Source of the DNA: JAZTZP01 sp045637525
GTDB taxonomy: Bacteria; Bacillota; Clostridia; UBA1381
NCBI GenBank assembly: GCA_045637525.1
Contig: JAZTZP010000169.1
Coordinates: forward strand, 1-64,000
Length of the DNA stretch: 64,000 nt
Direction of reading: 5' to 3'
This document shows positions 21,201-30,559 of the stretch, piece by piece. Under the pieces are notes generated by a model, which saw nothing but the letters and a program-made list of their open reading frames with translations, was not told where the DNA came from and ran no database searches. The position numbers and the translations under genes were made by a program. Numbering within the stretch: position 1 is the stretch's first letter; every line of letters starts with the position of its first letter.

Positions 21201-22596
21201 CATATCCGGTAGATTCTATATTCCCGTCCGCAACTGAAATGCAATTTCCAAATGTATTATCTATTGTTAAAATCAGATTAGGATCGGTATGATCAATCGT
21301 AACACGTCTACCGTTAGATGCCACCAAACTAATATTCAGCGGAGTTTTTTCTCCAAGTGCCAGATTTGTCGCCCCCGAAAAAAATGCACTTTTATACGTA
21401 CCGGTAGTCGTAAAACTTATAATTCGATCAAACATTAATTCTGAATATTTGTTTTTCAGATTTTTTGTCCATATCTGATATGTCTCAACTTCTCCAAGTG
21501 TTTCTTCCGGTATTATGGAAGTGTTATTTTCGTCATCATATCTTACATCAAATTCTACAGGTTCTCCTGTATATTTATTTATAAACTCAATATTTTCTTT
21601 TTTCCAGGTTCCTTCTTCTATTCCATCTTCCCATTCAAATCTAATCTCGTTTGAATCTGCTACATTAACACTGCCATTTTCCGGATATGTCACACATTCC
21701 TTTTCAAATTCAAACGTTTTGTCATATGTATATTCAACCCATGGTCTCGTAGGGGGCCATTCAGAGGTCGCAGAAGTAGCCGCTGATATATTCAAAAACG
21801 CATTTATACCGCCGTTTCCGATAACAATAGCGAGCTGGGTACTCTGCTTTGCTCTGACAGCGTTTACCACTGTTTTTGACAACTTCACAACATTCGGTGC
21901 AAATGTACCATCACTTGCCATAACAACGCACTCATTTTCAGGTAACCAATTAACATTTTCCAGATATTCCATCCATGCAGCACCAATCGGTGTTCCGGGT
22001 GCATAATGCGTTCCGCTTTTATTCACCATTTCCGGAACAGAATCGACAGAAAATCCCACTAGCTTAATTTTTCTTGTAGTAGTAGCTGTTGATGCAGGCG
22101 TTACCTGCGCATTCAACGTTAATGAAAGTACAGCCTCCGCATCCGGTATCTCCATCCATGCAAATCCCTTGTTATTCAACCATACATTAAGGTTAGCATT
22201 AAACGTTACACCGTTTTTCATATTCATAACCGTTTCCGCATCCGGATTTACAAGAGCTCCGCAATCATACGGATGAGTTGCTGTTTTTGTTCCGATACAT
22301 TCATTTACTGCATTTTCAAATGAAGCTGCAAAATCATTTTCAAGTAAATCCATATCACGAAGCATAAGCATTGATACGTATTTCTTATATCTGAGCATTT
22401 CATATGTTTCATAAACATCCAAAGAAATTCCGTATTCCATACACTCAGCCTCAGATAATGAGGAAAGCTCGGTTGTAAGCTCTTGCCAGTCATCCGCATC
22501 CCATATATTTTCTGCTGCTATAAATGTTTGAGGTAAACATGCAGTCACAATACATATTGACAAAATATATAATGCTATTTTTCTTATACTATTCAT
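18205..22596 (-). CDS. Large multidomain SLH surface protein, glycan-binding candidate
   Basis: An ATG at 22620 extends the frame, but GGAGA sits seven bases before the ATG at 22596 and the signal peptide begins there, giving about 1463 residues. Visible modules in order: a CBM96/DNRLRE-like N-terminal region, two concanavalin/LamG-like modules (YIDSQKVAEYF and LVYIDGILADE), each followed by a related WY-containing beta module, an SbsA-type Ig-like domain between them (GKITFTFNEKLDAATV), a Gly/Ser linker (GGGSGGGGGGSSSGGSG), and three C-terminal SLH repeats. No catalytic motif is seen. It is probably a wall-anchored binding scaffold. A U-less hairpin precedes it. Confidence 0.75.
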   Translation of the reverse strand: MNSIRKIALYILSICIVTACLPQTFIAAENIWDADDWQELTTELSSLSEAECMEYGISLDVYETYEMLRYKKYVSMLMLRDMDLLENDFAASFENAVNECIGTKTATHPYDCGALVNPDAETVMNMKNGVTFNANLNVWLNNKGFAWMEIPDAEAVLSLTLNAQVTPASTATTTRKIKLVGFSVDSVPEMVNKSGTHYAPGTPIGAAWMEYLENVNWLPENECVVMASDGTFAPNVVKLSKTVVNAVRAKQSTQLAIVIGNGGINAFLNISAATSATSEWPPTRPWVEYTYDKTFEFEKECVTYPENGSVNVADSNEIRFEWEDGIEEGTWKKENIEFINKYTGEPVEFDVRYDDENNTSIIPEETLGEVETYQIWTKNLKNKYSELMFDRIISFTTTGTYKSAFFSGATNLALGEKTPLNISLVASNGRRVTIDHTDPNLILTIDNTFGNCISVADGNIESTGYGFAFIKYEYYDMITGTELMGGAAINCYAKGNKNDFEADGDSTYALSGTKSYITENAEPEQLISTEYTEFLASGWFYDDMEEKAEAFLGLEGSEQKRIGFGENFYTINGEITSAYRSLGWHNAAFFVNGDSITVYIDSQKVAEYFGCEGYCRLIAAGNRNLWIDDVSIGYIQDYAPEITDIATTNTEGEFAYYRDVVSAEYVYYDYDNDAENGTSFSWYVADSSDGKFSKIAEGEKSLNLEGKYIGKYIKFCVTPTNSLSTGEEYSSDIFKVIMKEDLQTAIEKFNSANMIEKIDIAQEYGKVLGIDINGNYTYISDPSFVYGELEGKNYDNVYNLQNDFKTAVNKLYKQRTDKTAQYVRECTSVPSYNSIGAGDIGKITFTFNEKLDAATVNNASMNMVNVKTGETVTCTPALSGTKEITLKVTGSVEPETVYKVTFTGIQAENGNVYEERSYYYLTSGNYDAFDIYLNTSMKIGEECVPKAYAGEYYLKNAYTAETSDASVVSIENGTLKANKRGNAIITFTFTNFDKTQIKKAFNVTVYSDAVLKDCEEYDGEKAYMGNSSLKTTGQEVTAISFGQGYTAAECMFYDDLTDCGYIKAGDSITASADSGYYTLNGVLSAVNRTKGWHQFYISIADDKALVYIDGILADEISNASCAGLAVGGTGMFDNFVAYKVLGNTCYADNVSVRGSYKVNSTLEGIYGYFDDDNDTETTSEYKWYSSRTKDGAYTPISGAVSKIFTPNGVYSGQYIKFGVIPVNEYESGKEVLSDPVLIAASTVTGGGSGGGGGGSSSGGSGVTYTKSDSYVSPSEEAKPEDNIVSDGEFSDLSKSHWAYTDVMTLKENGIISGKTDTLFDPEGSITRAEFMKLIIGMIGEDIPEYAGIFEDVSENAWYAGYVEAAYKKGIISGYENKFSPEREITREEMAKIIITVYTMNNPMPESDNVDIKDMEKVSDWAAPYVRVAYAAGLLNGNDDGNFNPDKTTTRAQAAAVIRRLWQK

Positions 22597-22623
22597 AGTC
22601 ATTCTCCATTGTAATTTCATTGT

Positions 22624-22656
22624 GGCAGGAAACAGCCTTTAAGGTTGTTTCCTGCC
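22624..22656 (-). promoter_or_regulatory. Intercistronic hairpin without T-run
   Basis: A stem of about 16 pairs with one G-T pair (GGCAGGAAACA ... TGTTTCCTGCC around CCTT/AAGG) lies between two operon genes. It lacks a T-run on either side, so it is better read as an mRNA processing or stabilising structure than as a full terminator. It could set a lower level for the downstream SLH and lyase genes than for the transporter genes, or the reverse. Confidence 0.55.
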
Positions 22657-22673
22657 ATAAGCCCTAAGCTCAA

Positions 22674-25600
22674 TTATTCATAATCAAACTGACCTGATTC
22701 CGATAATGGCATCAAAGTTTCGTAACCGTTAAGTATAAATACCTTAATAACATCAGTTCCTCCCTCTATTGAGTAAGAACCTGTGCTTGTAGTAGTTCCG
22801 AAGGATACATTAACAATCTCACCAATCTCAGATGCCTTCAGTAAATTGATGTTTACTATGTTCTGAGCATCTATAACTTTCAGGAAATTACCGTCTGCGT
22901 CATACATTGCGGCAACTACCTTCAGCTCTCCGTCATAGTCTTTAACCTTTTTAATACTTGCACTTTCTATAACAGGTATATTTGAATTCGTTCCCCTCAT
23001 ACCTATCGTAATATCTGAAACTTCAAACTTAACTTTTGCGGCACTCTTGCCAGCAACAGCCACCTCAAACGCAGTTTTTATCTCATTTAAGCTCTGATAT
23101 TCACCGCTTGCTATTTGTGTGCCTATACCTGCAATATCTGCATCTTCAAGTCCGTTAAGTACTGATGCGTCTATACCGATTTCAATTTCATATTCATCAA
23201 GAGCCTCTATTGCCTTTTCTGATGTCTCAGCACCACTAACCGCATTGAACGCCTCTTCTGCACGTGCCGTACGGTCATATGTAATTTTAAGAGTAAACGG
23301 TATAATTCTTTGTCCGTTGACATCAACCGATTCATTCAGATACTCACCTGCTCCATAATTCTTTGCATACATACCCGGTTTTGAGTATATCGCAATAAAT
23401 TCGTCACTATTCGTTTTTGCAGTCTTAATTGCGTCTGTTACATCACAAGTTACAGTATCCGCTATCTTTTCAGATATCGCAGAATTTGTCATGACTGCTG
23501 TCGTTACTGTCGGATAAGTTACATCATTTTTTATTGCGGTAGTTGTTAGTCCGTCTCCGAAATATTCACTTAACTCTCCGCCTTTGGCAAACTCTTTTAC
23601 AGTAGATACCGTACCGATTTCAACTTTATTATTTACATTGTTAGTATAATTCTCATTAAGCTTTTCACAAAGCGTGTACATCATGCTAAACTCTGCATTT
23701 ATTACCTGTGCATTTTCAATCTGTGAATTTTTGAACTGTCCTACAAACAATTTACCATTTCCCATGGTAGGAGCAGCCGAATTAAATGTATAACTCGTTC
23801 CACTAACAAGTGCATCTTTTAAAGTAACAATCTTTTTTGTAACCGTTAAGGCTTCAATTGCCGAATTGAACGCTTCCATTAATTCATCTGTATCTTCGGG
23901 ATTACTGTCTAAAACCAAAGTCCATACGTGCTTCGGAACTGCCAGTCCGTTGTAGTCGGATACATTATAGCTCGCAAAATCAGTCTTTGTCTTTACTTCT
24001 TCAAAATATGTATACAAAGACTCCGCTGTTGCATCTTCTGCTGTTACTTTTTCAAAAAGTGACTGTGTGGCAGCAACTATTGCCGTTTTATCGTAAGTAA
24101 CAGTAAGAGTTGCTCCACTTGCATTAAATGCACTTCCGCCCCCTGCAACCAGAACAAACTGTTCTTCTGTCGAAGATCCTTTTTTAGCTTTAAACATATC
24201 TGTTATATCAACAATTACATTTCCCTCTGAATCAACTTCTCTTTTTAAAGTTACTCCCTCACTTACAACATTTGTATCTGACAATCCGCTTGTACCTGCA
24301 ATACGCGAAACCATACTGAATGCATACGGCTGAACTTTATTTCCCGACAGTTCATTTCTCCATGCCGTATAGTATTTATCCTCTGTGCTTGTTGTTGCAT
24401 AATGAGTATGTGCTGCGTTCATTGCACATGTTTTTACTGTCGGAACTTCCGGCAGACTGTTGCTGAAATAATATCCCTTAAATTTAGCAGTTCTGTTTCC
24501 GTCAGTGTTGCCGTTACTTGTCGTAGGGTTATAAATTTTCATCTCGACTTTTTTAACCGCTTGCGGATTTTCAATTCTGTCAAAAACTATTCCTATATAT
24601 TCTGTATTCCATCTTATTGTGCCGTCATCGATTGCAATACCTTTATGTGTAGCACTCGTTGCGCATGTTGTACCTGAATTAACACCGTCAACCTCTATAT
24701 AATGAATTGCATCATATGTCTGTGTGGTAATAAGCGCATCAATTGCAGAATTAAATGCTTCTTTTAATTCTTCGATATCTGCCGGACTGCTTTTTAAAAC
24801 AGCCTCCCACACTTTCCCGGGCGATGAAAGTTCATTATACATTGTCAAATTATAGCCTTCAAAATCCGCTGAACCCTTTACGGTTTCAAAATACTCATAC
24901 AAAGAACCAGCGGTTTCATTTTCATCTTTTGCTTTTTCTAAAAGACGTGTTGTCTCATATACATATTCTGATGTATCATATGTAACAGTAAGCTTTGCAT
25001 ATGTAAACGGATCCGAAATACTTGTATTTTCACCTGCAACAGTAACAAGCACGAATTGCTTTTCTGTATCAAGATTTTCAAATAAATCGGTTATTTCAAA
25101 CTTTACAACACCATTTTCATCAGCCTTCTGATAGATTTCTCTCTTATCTGCGGTTGTAACATCGCTATTCGGAACATCTGTTACCGCCGAGCTTAAACCG
25201 TTGACCTGGATATCAATTTGATTTCCGTTATTTGTAATTTCGTCATACCATGTGGTAAAAATCTCTGAAGAGGTATCGCGGTTACAGTAATGCGTAGCCG
25301 ATTTATTATTTGTATTACAATAATGCTCCGGAATTTCCGGCAATGAATCTGTAAAATAATATTTTCCGAAATTTATTGTTCTGTTTGGATTGGCTGAACC
25401 TTGCAAAGTGCCTATCTTAAACTCAAGCTCTACTTTTTTTATAGCTTCAGGGTGCGATATTTTATCAAAAATAAGCCCGTTATATTCACTTGACGTCATT
25501 ACTACCGAATCGTCAAACCGTATTCCCAGATTTGTTCTTGCATCATGACACGGATACGAAACATCATCTTTTGTACTGTTCAGCTCAACAGTATTTTGTA

Positions 25601-25706
25601 TCGGATACTCAATCACCTCTAAAGTACTCTCAGCCGTTACAGGCTTTACCGCTAAGCTGCAAAGCATTGATAAAGACACTAAAACTCCTAAAATTTTCTT
25701 AAACAT
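22674..25706 (-). CDS. Secreted repeat protein of unknown function
   Basis: A signal peptide (MFKKILGVLVSLSMLCSLAV) leads into about 985 mature residues. Two clear repeats of about 300 residues share LIFDKISHPEAIKKVELEF / IVFDRIENPQAVKKVEMKI and FGKYYFTDSLPEIP / FKGYYFSNSLPEVP. A weaker third unit (FVGQFKNSQIENAQVINAEF) follows. Each unit ends in a helical linker (LYEYFETVK, EEVKTKTDF) and a SNPEDTDELMEAFNSAIEAL-type segment. Cys/His-rich stretches (HYCN, THYCN, KTCAMNAAHTHYA) may bind metal. The fold recalls CBM96/DNRLRE-type binding modules, but this is inference. It has no SLH or sortase anchor. It follows the solute-binding lipoprotein by 20 bases. Confidence 0.6.
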   Translation of the reverse strand: MFKKILGVLVSLSMLCSLAVKPVTAESTLEVIEYPIQNTVELNSTKDDVSYPCHDARTNLGIRFDDSVVMTSSEYNGLIFDKISHPEAIKKVELEFKIGTLQGSANPNRTINFGKYYFTDSLPEIPEHYCNTNNKSATHYCNRDTSSEIFTTWYDEITNNGNQIDIQVNGLSSAVTDVPNSDVTTADKREIYQKADENGVVKFEITDLFENLDTEKQFVLVTVAGENTSISDPFTYAKLTVTYDTSEYVYETTRLLEKAKDENETAGSLYEYFETVKGSADFEGYNLTMYNELSSPGKVWEAVLKSSPADIEELKEAFNSAIDALITTQTYDAIHYIEVDGVNSGTTCATSATHKGIAIDDGTIRWNTEYIGIVFDRIENPQAVKKVEMKIYNPTTSNGNTDGNRTAKFKGYYFSNSLPEVPTVKTCAMNAAHTHYATTSTEDKYYTAWRNELSGNKVQPYAFSMVSRIAGTSGLSDTNVVSEGVTLKREVDSEGNVIVDITDMFKAKKGSSTEEQFVLVAGGGSAFNASGATLTVTYDKTAIVAATQSLFEKVTAEDATAESLYTYFEEVKTKTDFASYNVSDYNGLAVPKHVWTLVLDSNPEDTDELMEAFNSAIEALTVTKKIVTLKDALVSGTSYTFNSAAPTMGNGKLFVGQFKNSQIENAQVINAEFSMMYTLCEKLNENYTNNVNNKVEIGTVSTVKEFAKGGELSEYFGDGLTTTAIKNDVTYPTVTTAVMTNSAISEKIADTVTCDVTDAIKTAKTNSDEFIAIYSKPGMYAKNYGAGEYLNESVDVNGQRIIPFTLKITYDRTARAEEAFNAVSGAETSEKAIEALDEYEIEIGIDASVLNGLEDADIAGIGTQIASGEYQSLNEIKTAFEVAVAGKSAAKVKFEVSDITIGMRGTNSNIPVIESASIKKVKDYDGELKVVAAMYDADGNFLKVIDAQNIVNINLLKASEIGEIVNVSFGTTTSTGSYSIEGGTDVIKVFILNGYETLMPLSESGQFDYE

Positions 25707-25726
25707 TTCTTATACCTCCGTCTAAA

Positions 25727-27232
25727 TTATTTTTTATTTGCTAAAAATTCATCCGCCTGGCGTTGAATTTCTGCTATTACTTCCTGTTCGCCGGCTTTAT
25801 TAAGCTTATCCTTATATTCATTAAACAAAGCCTCTGCATCCTCTGTTGCTCCTACAAGAAGTGTAGGATAATACTCAGCCTTAACAGCTGATATTTGTGC
25901 AAGCTTTGAGCTTATCTTACTTGTATCAAGTGAAAAGCCCAAAAACTCCGGAGCTCTTGTTACCGCTTTAGCATTCTGAACATCAAACACCCAATCATTA
26001 TATCCTTCCGGCTCCGACTGGATTTCATAAGCATTCTTTGTATTGCCGACAATCCATTTATAAAGTCCGTATGGTGATGATGAATCGGGAAGTGCCTGAT
26101 AATCAACTGTTATTCTTGTTTCGCTGTCTTTTGTATAGTGCTTACCCTCTATTCCGAATACCAGCAGGTTATATAATTCCTTGCCCTCAGCTGAATTTAT
26201 AAGATTTAAAAGCTTAACTGCTTCTTCCGGATGCTTGCTGTTTGTCATAATGCAGTTACCCAAAGCCGCATACTGAATAGGCATATTCCATGTATCTTCA
26301 TTAGTTGCGAAGTATGTCTTTACCGGCATACCGTACTTCGCACTCAACTGCTTCTCAGCTGTAAATGAGCTTGCTGTTTCCTGCCACATTACATAACCGC
26401 CTTCTTTACCCTTCTGATCATCAGCTGCAGAAAGTGCATCCTTTCTGATGTATCCTTTTTTATACCACTCAGCCTTGCGCTTAGCGTAGCTTACTTCCTC
26501 ATCTGTTGTATAAATATTCACTACCTTTTTCTCCGGATCTCCGTCTTTTATGGCGTATGTATAGTTAAGATTATTGGTATAACCGCTTCCGCGCACGGTT
26601 GTGCCCCATTGGAATCCGTATCCTAAATCTCCGCCCTCTTTACACTTTTCAAGAAACTTTTCTATCTCATCCCAAAGAGGCTCTTTGCTCTCTTTATTCC
26701 ATAGTGCCGCCTGAAATGCCTCTTCATCAAGGTACTTCCCGGCAAGCTCAGCCGGTACAACTATCGCCTGTTCAACACAAAGCATCTGATATGACGGTAT
26801 TCCGTAGAGCTTTCCGTCTACTCTCATATAATCCCACACAGCCTCAGGTATCTGCTCCTTTGCTCCTGCAAGGATATCGGAATACTCATCAATCGGCATG
26901 AATGTCTGATTTCTTACTTCCTTCGCAAAATCCAGTAAATATGCATTTGCAATATCCGATGTCGTTCCTGCTGTCTGCATAAGCATAAACTGCTGACTGT
27001 AATCAGCTGTAGGGAAAATCTCAAAATCTACGGTAACTCCCGGCATATACTCCTGAAGCCGCTTGTTGAATTCATCCCATACAAGCTGAGAATCATTCTG
27101 TATTCCCGGTCCCGGCATTACCCATTTTAACCTGATATTCCCGTCATCTTCTTCTTGTTTCCCGCAACTTACAAGTGCTCCCATAATTGTAGCCGCAAGA
27201 ATGCAGGCAACTGATTTCTTCATTTTTTTCAT
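25727..27232 (-). CDS. Sugar ABC transporter solute-binding lipoprotein
   Basis: This 501-residue family 1-type extracellular solute-binding protein has a lipoprotein signal with lipobox LVSC (Cys23). It resembles LplA/YtcQ proteins that deliver oligosaccharides to LplB/LplC-type permeases. An AAAGGAG ribosome site is nine bases from the ATG. It is separated from the permease genes by the two intracellular enzymes but lies in the same leftward operon. The ligand is likely an acidic oligosaccharide produced by the co-encoded lyases; this is inferred from context only. Confidence 0.88.
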   Translation of the reverse strand: MKKMKKSVACILAATIMGALVSCGKQEEDDGNIRLKWVMPGPGIQNDSQLVWDEFNKRLQEYMPGVTVDFEIFPTADYSQQFMLMQTAGTTSDIANAYLLDFAKEVRNQTFMPIDEYSDILAGAKEQIPEAVWDYMRVDGKLYGIPSYQMLCVEQAIVVPAELAGKYLDEEAFQAALWNKESKEPLWDEIEKFLEKCKEGGDLGYGFQWGTTVRGSGYTNNLNYTYAIKDGDPEKKVVNIYTTDEEVSYAKRKAEWYKKGYIRKDALSAADDQKGKEGGYVMWQETASSFTAEKQLSAKYGMPVKTYFATNEDTWNMPIQYAALGNCIMTNSKHPEEAVKLLNLINSAEGKELYNLLVFGIEGKHYTKDSETRITVDYQALPDSSSPYGLYKWIVGNTKNAYEIQSEPEGYNDWVFDVQNAKAVTRAPEFLGFSLDTSKISSKLAQISAVKAEYYPTLLVGATEDAEALFNEYKDKLNKAGEQEVIAEIQRQADEFLANKK

Positions 27233-27323
27233 TTTGAAAAACTCCTTTCTTACCTCATTAATAAACTGTTATAAAACTTAAATTCTACATCTCTTCCCCC
27301 CTTCTTCATTTAATTGCATATAC

Positions 27324-29183
27324 CTATCTGTGAAATATTATTTTGACTACATCAGCATTAACACATTTTGTCTGCTTAAGTAAAATTCTGTAAACCTCTC
27401 CCCATGACTCCTTTATTCTTCCATCAGAAATCTCGTCAAGCGGTCTTTTTTCAACTGTTGCTGTTAGGTTATCAGAAAAATCAATGTATGCTGCAGAAGT
27501 TTCCGAAACTGCAATCTTTATTGTGTTTCCAGTAATCTCCGGACATTTATTAGTCATAAGCGAAAAGACAATATTATCTGATGCCTCTTTTAATTCATAA
27601 TCATCAGTTATGCTAACCTGACCTTTTACCCGGTCAAGCTCGTATGTCCGTTTCCATTTCTCTATACCTGCCTCTTCGGAATAGGTATTTTTCAGACTCA
27701 TGGATGCTCTTACCATTTTTTCTTCTGCTTTATATTCTGTTTCAGCTGCGGCGTATTCGCTGCCCGGTTGCTGCATATAACCGTTTACCGTCGGCAGATT
27801 ATGGTATGCTGACTGATTATTAAAAAGCTCATATCTCTGCGGACTAAATGTCTCTTTCACATAAGTTCCGCATCCTAAATCTATACATACAGGCATGGCA
27901 TCCAAAAAAACAATAAAACTTCCAACATCATTATGATTATGACTTTCATCATTATGACCGCCCTTAAATGCCAGATAAAACCCTTTATAATCTCCCGGTT
28001 TTTCTCTCGCAGTACCTATTTGGCTGTCAGGGAGCCACGAATGCCCTATATAATTCACTCCACCATATTCTCCGATTGTTTCTTCGAATAAATCTTCCAA
28101 ATATCTGAATTTGCATCCGCTTCCATGTCCGCCTGCGGAAGAACATCCTAACCGGTATAATCCCTCGTTATTTATTGCTTTACCGTAACGGCACAGCATC
28201 ACAGGCACACCGGTGCGTGGCCTCGCATCTGCAAAGTTTACGAATTTATCGTCATGGATGTGGACATTTTCTATGTATTCAGCCATCTTTCTTATTTTGT
28301 CATTGTTAAATAAATTATATTTTCCATCTGTTGCATAATATAAGATTTCCAGGCAGTCAAACACCGATCCACCAGCCATTGTCCAGTATCCCGGACCTTC
28401 ATCACATCCTCCGTCATCGGGTAAAACATTCAGATAATTGTCTACAAACAAAAGTCCCGTTTCTATTACATCTCTTACAAATTCTTCATCTTCTCCCAAT
28501 ATGAGCGCACATTCTAAAACATGTGAAACTATAAAAGGATTCCAATTATTTACTTTGTGTTCTTTAGACGGTACAAATCCCATCCATCCAAAGTCCTTTC
28601 GTATGAGAAATGTATCGAAAACCTTACGCTTTACTTCGTATTTTAACCGTTTGCAAAGAAGCGGTGTCAATTTATCAAGCTCATCTTTGAAAAAATAATA
28701 TGCCCATGCAAGCGTTCCGGCAGTCATTGAAGTATGCAAGTCCAAAAAACGGTACTTTTCTTCTATATCGGGAATATAGTTCTTTTTTCTGTCATGACAG
28801 TGATTAAGATGTGCCAGATCTATCCAGTCAGTCTGTTCACAGAAGAACCATATTACATCGGCAATTTTATTTATAAACCGACCTTTGTTTTCCATACATT
28901 CAGCCATAATAAGACTAAGAAGCCTTCCGCCGCCTACGTCCCCGTCAACAAATGACGATACTCCGGTTGTAAAAGTTTCAACGTATTGTGTAAGCGTACG
29001 ATTATTCCACGGTCTTGTCATTTCATCCTCCGCCTTACTAATAGTTGAATCAAGATAAACCGGATTAACCTTTTTCCACTTTTCGCGTTCACTAACCTTA
29101 GGTAATGGTGTAAAATTCTCTCCGAATCTTATTTTCAAATCAGAAATTTCCCTGAAAGTATCAAATAACAACATTTCTGTCAC
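27324..29183 (-). CDS. Cytoplasmic heparinase II/III-like enzyme
   Basis: This 619-residue protein lacks a signal peptide. The N-terminal helical toroid region is followed near residues 405-435 by the beta-sandwich signature GHNDESHNHNDVGSFIVF with the family His/Asn cluster, then LGCGTY. It is shorter than the two secreted homologues and lacks their extra domains, fitting the oligosaccharide lyases of this family that act after import. It lies 21 bases after the GH28-like gene. A uronate-containing oligosaccharide is the likely substrate, giving 4,5-unsaturated ends that the GH105-like enzyme at 39633 could remove. Confidence 0.82.
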   Translation of the reverse strand: MTEMLLFDTFREISDLKIRFGENFTPLPKVSEREKWKKVNPVYLDSTISKAEDEMTRPWNNRTLTQYVETFTTGVSSFVDGDVGGGRLLSLIMAECMENKGRFINKIADVIWFFCEQTDWIDLAHLNHCHDRKKNYIPDIEEKYRFLDLHTSMTAGTLAWAYYFFKDELDKLTPLLCKRLKYEVKRKVFDTFLIRKDFGWMGFVPSKEHKVNNWNPFIVSHVLECALILGEDEEFVRDVIETGLLFVDNYLNVLPDDGGCDEGPGYWTMAGGSVFDCLEILYYATDGKYNLFNNDKIRKMAEYIENVHIHDDKFVNFADARPRTGVPVMLCRYGKAINNEGLYRLGCSSAGGHGSGCKFRYLEDLFEETIGEYGGVNYIGHSWLPDSQIGTAREKPGDYKGFYLAFKGGHNDESHNHNDVGSFIVFLDAMPVCIDLGCGTYVKETFSPQRYELFNNQSAYHNLPTVNGYMQQPGSEYAAAETEYKAEEKMVRASMSLKNTYSEEAGIEKWKRTYELDRVKGQVSITDDYELKEASDNIVFSLMTNKCPEITGNTIKIAVSETSAAYIDFSDNLTATVEKRPLDEISDGRIKESWGEVYRILLKQTKCVNADVVKIIFHR

Positions 29184-29204
29184 CTCTTGCTTATTTATAC
29201 TGTT

Positions 29205-30533
29205 TTAATATTTATATAGAAGCTTATCTTGGAAATCCAGGATATTATCTTCCTTTTTGAAAACTATTTCCCTGCTGCAATTTTTCTGCACAATTTCACC
29301 GTCTGTATAACACAGTATCTGAGGCTCTATATTTACAAATTCCACATTTTCAAATTTTATTTTCACATAATTTGCAGCGTTCATAAGCTCAAATGGTTCT
29401 GTTCCCTGCTTTGCCTCAATCTTTATATCTTTGAATTTAATCGTTACAGGCTCTTTCTCAGAACCGTAAACCTGTATCGGTTCATCAATGTTCTTAAATA
29501 CACAATTTTCGTATGTTATATCCGCCAGTGAACGGTTTGTACACCAAATATGCTTTCCGTCATAGAATATCTGAAACAAAGTTCTGAGTCCGTCAAACTC
29601 ACAATTACGTATTATAATATTTCCCGGAGTCTGTCTTATGTCAGCTCTGTAATCACAATAATATCTGAATGCAGAATGTGTAGGACGCTTCGGGGCATAT
29701 CCTGACGGTGCACTCGCCGCCTTCTGTTCGGGAGTTAAGCCTCCTCTGAACGGGAACATCGTAGGTGAAATCCCCTTGCAGTTTTCCACGACAACGTTTG
29801 TTCCGCCAAATCTCAGGGAACTGCAACCGGAATTAAACAGACAATTTCTTATAACAACATCTATATTATCGAATCCCGCAACTGCATCATCACCCGAATA
29901 AAACTTGCAGTCTTCAATCCTTATATTATCACAAGACCGTACATCAAATCCGTCATGACCGCCGTAAACAGTAATATTTTCGGCTACAATATCCTGACTG
30001 TTATAAATATTATGCGCCCAATTTGCACTTCTTCGGATTGTATATCCTTTAAGTGTGATATTTTTGCATTTATACATATTAATTGCATGAGGGCCGCGAT
30101 AATTTTCCTCACCCTCTGCGTCATAGCAGTCAACTCCGTCTATGTACGAATTTTCTTCTCCGATAATTGAAATATTTTCAGCCTTTATCGCTCTTATTAT
30201 TCCGTTGTTCCATCTGCTATACGGATTTACACTTGCTGTTATATCTACTTTCTCACTTAAACCGAGAGGCTCATCTATATCTACCGGCTCGATTTTATCG
30301 TCCCTGTATGCGAAATAGTCCTCCGGATTATCACTCGCTTCAAGTATTGCTCCGCTTTTTAAATAAAGCGTTACATTTGAACGAAGTCTTATTCCGCCTG
30401 TGCGAAAAATGCCGGCAGGAATTATTACCGCACCTCCGCCTGATAAAAAACAATCGTCAATTGCTTTTTGTATAACCGCTGTCTGCAAATCAGCCGAAAT
30501 AACAGCACCGTAATCAACTATATTAATTTCCAT
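29205..30533 (-). CDS. GH28-like parallel beta-helix glycosidase
   Basis: This 442-residue protein without signal peptide starts with the pectate-lyase-superfamily block (VDYGAVISADLQTAVIQKAI, then SGGGAVIIPAG). It continues through beta-helix rungs with HDGFDV near 191 and SGDDAVAG near 213, equivalent to the catalytic Asp region of polygalacturonases. The GHG and RIK motifs of classical GH28 are not obvious, so it may be an exo-acting or divergent member. It probably hydrolyses imported oligogalacturonide-like products. A truncated duplicate of its 5' end survives at 7677-7777. Confidence 0.78.
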   Translation of the reverse strand: MEINIVDYGAVISADLQTAVIQKAIDDCFLSGGGAVIIPAGIFRTGGIRLRSNVTLYLKSGAILEASDNPEDYFAYRDDKIEPVDIDEPLGLSEKVDITASVNPYSRWNNGIIRAIKAENISIIGEENSYIDGVDCYDAEGEENYRGPHAINMYKCKNITLKGYTIRRSANWAHNIYNSQDIVAENITVYGGHDGFDVRSCDNIRIEDCKFYSGDDAVAGFDNIDVVIRNCLFNSGCSSLRFGGTNVVVENCKGISPTMFPFRGGLTPEQKAASAPSGYAPKRPTHSAFRYYCDYRADIRQTPGNIIIRNCEFDGLRTLFQIFYDGKHIWCTNRSLADITYENCVFKNIDEPIQVYGSEKEPVTIKFKDIKIEAKQGTEPFELMNAANYVKIKFENVEFVNIEPQILCYTDGEIVQKNCSREIVFKKEDNILDFQDKLLYKY

Positions 30534-30559
30534 TAAAGCTCAGTCCTTTCACTAAATCT

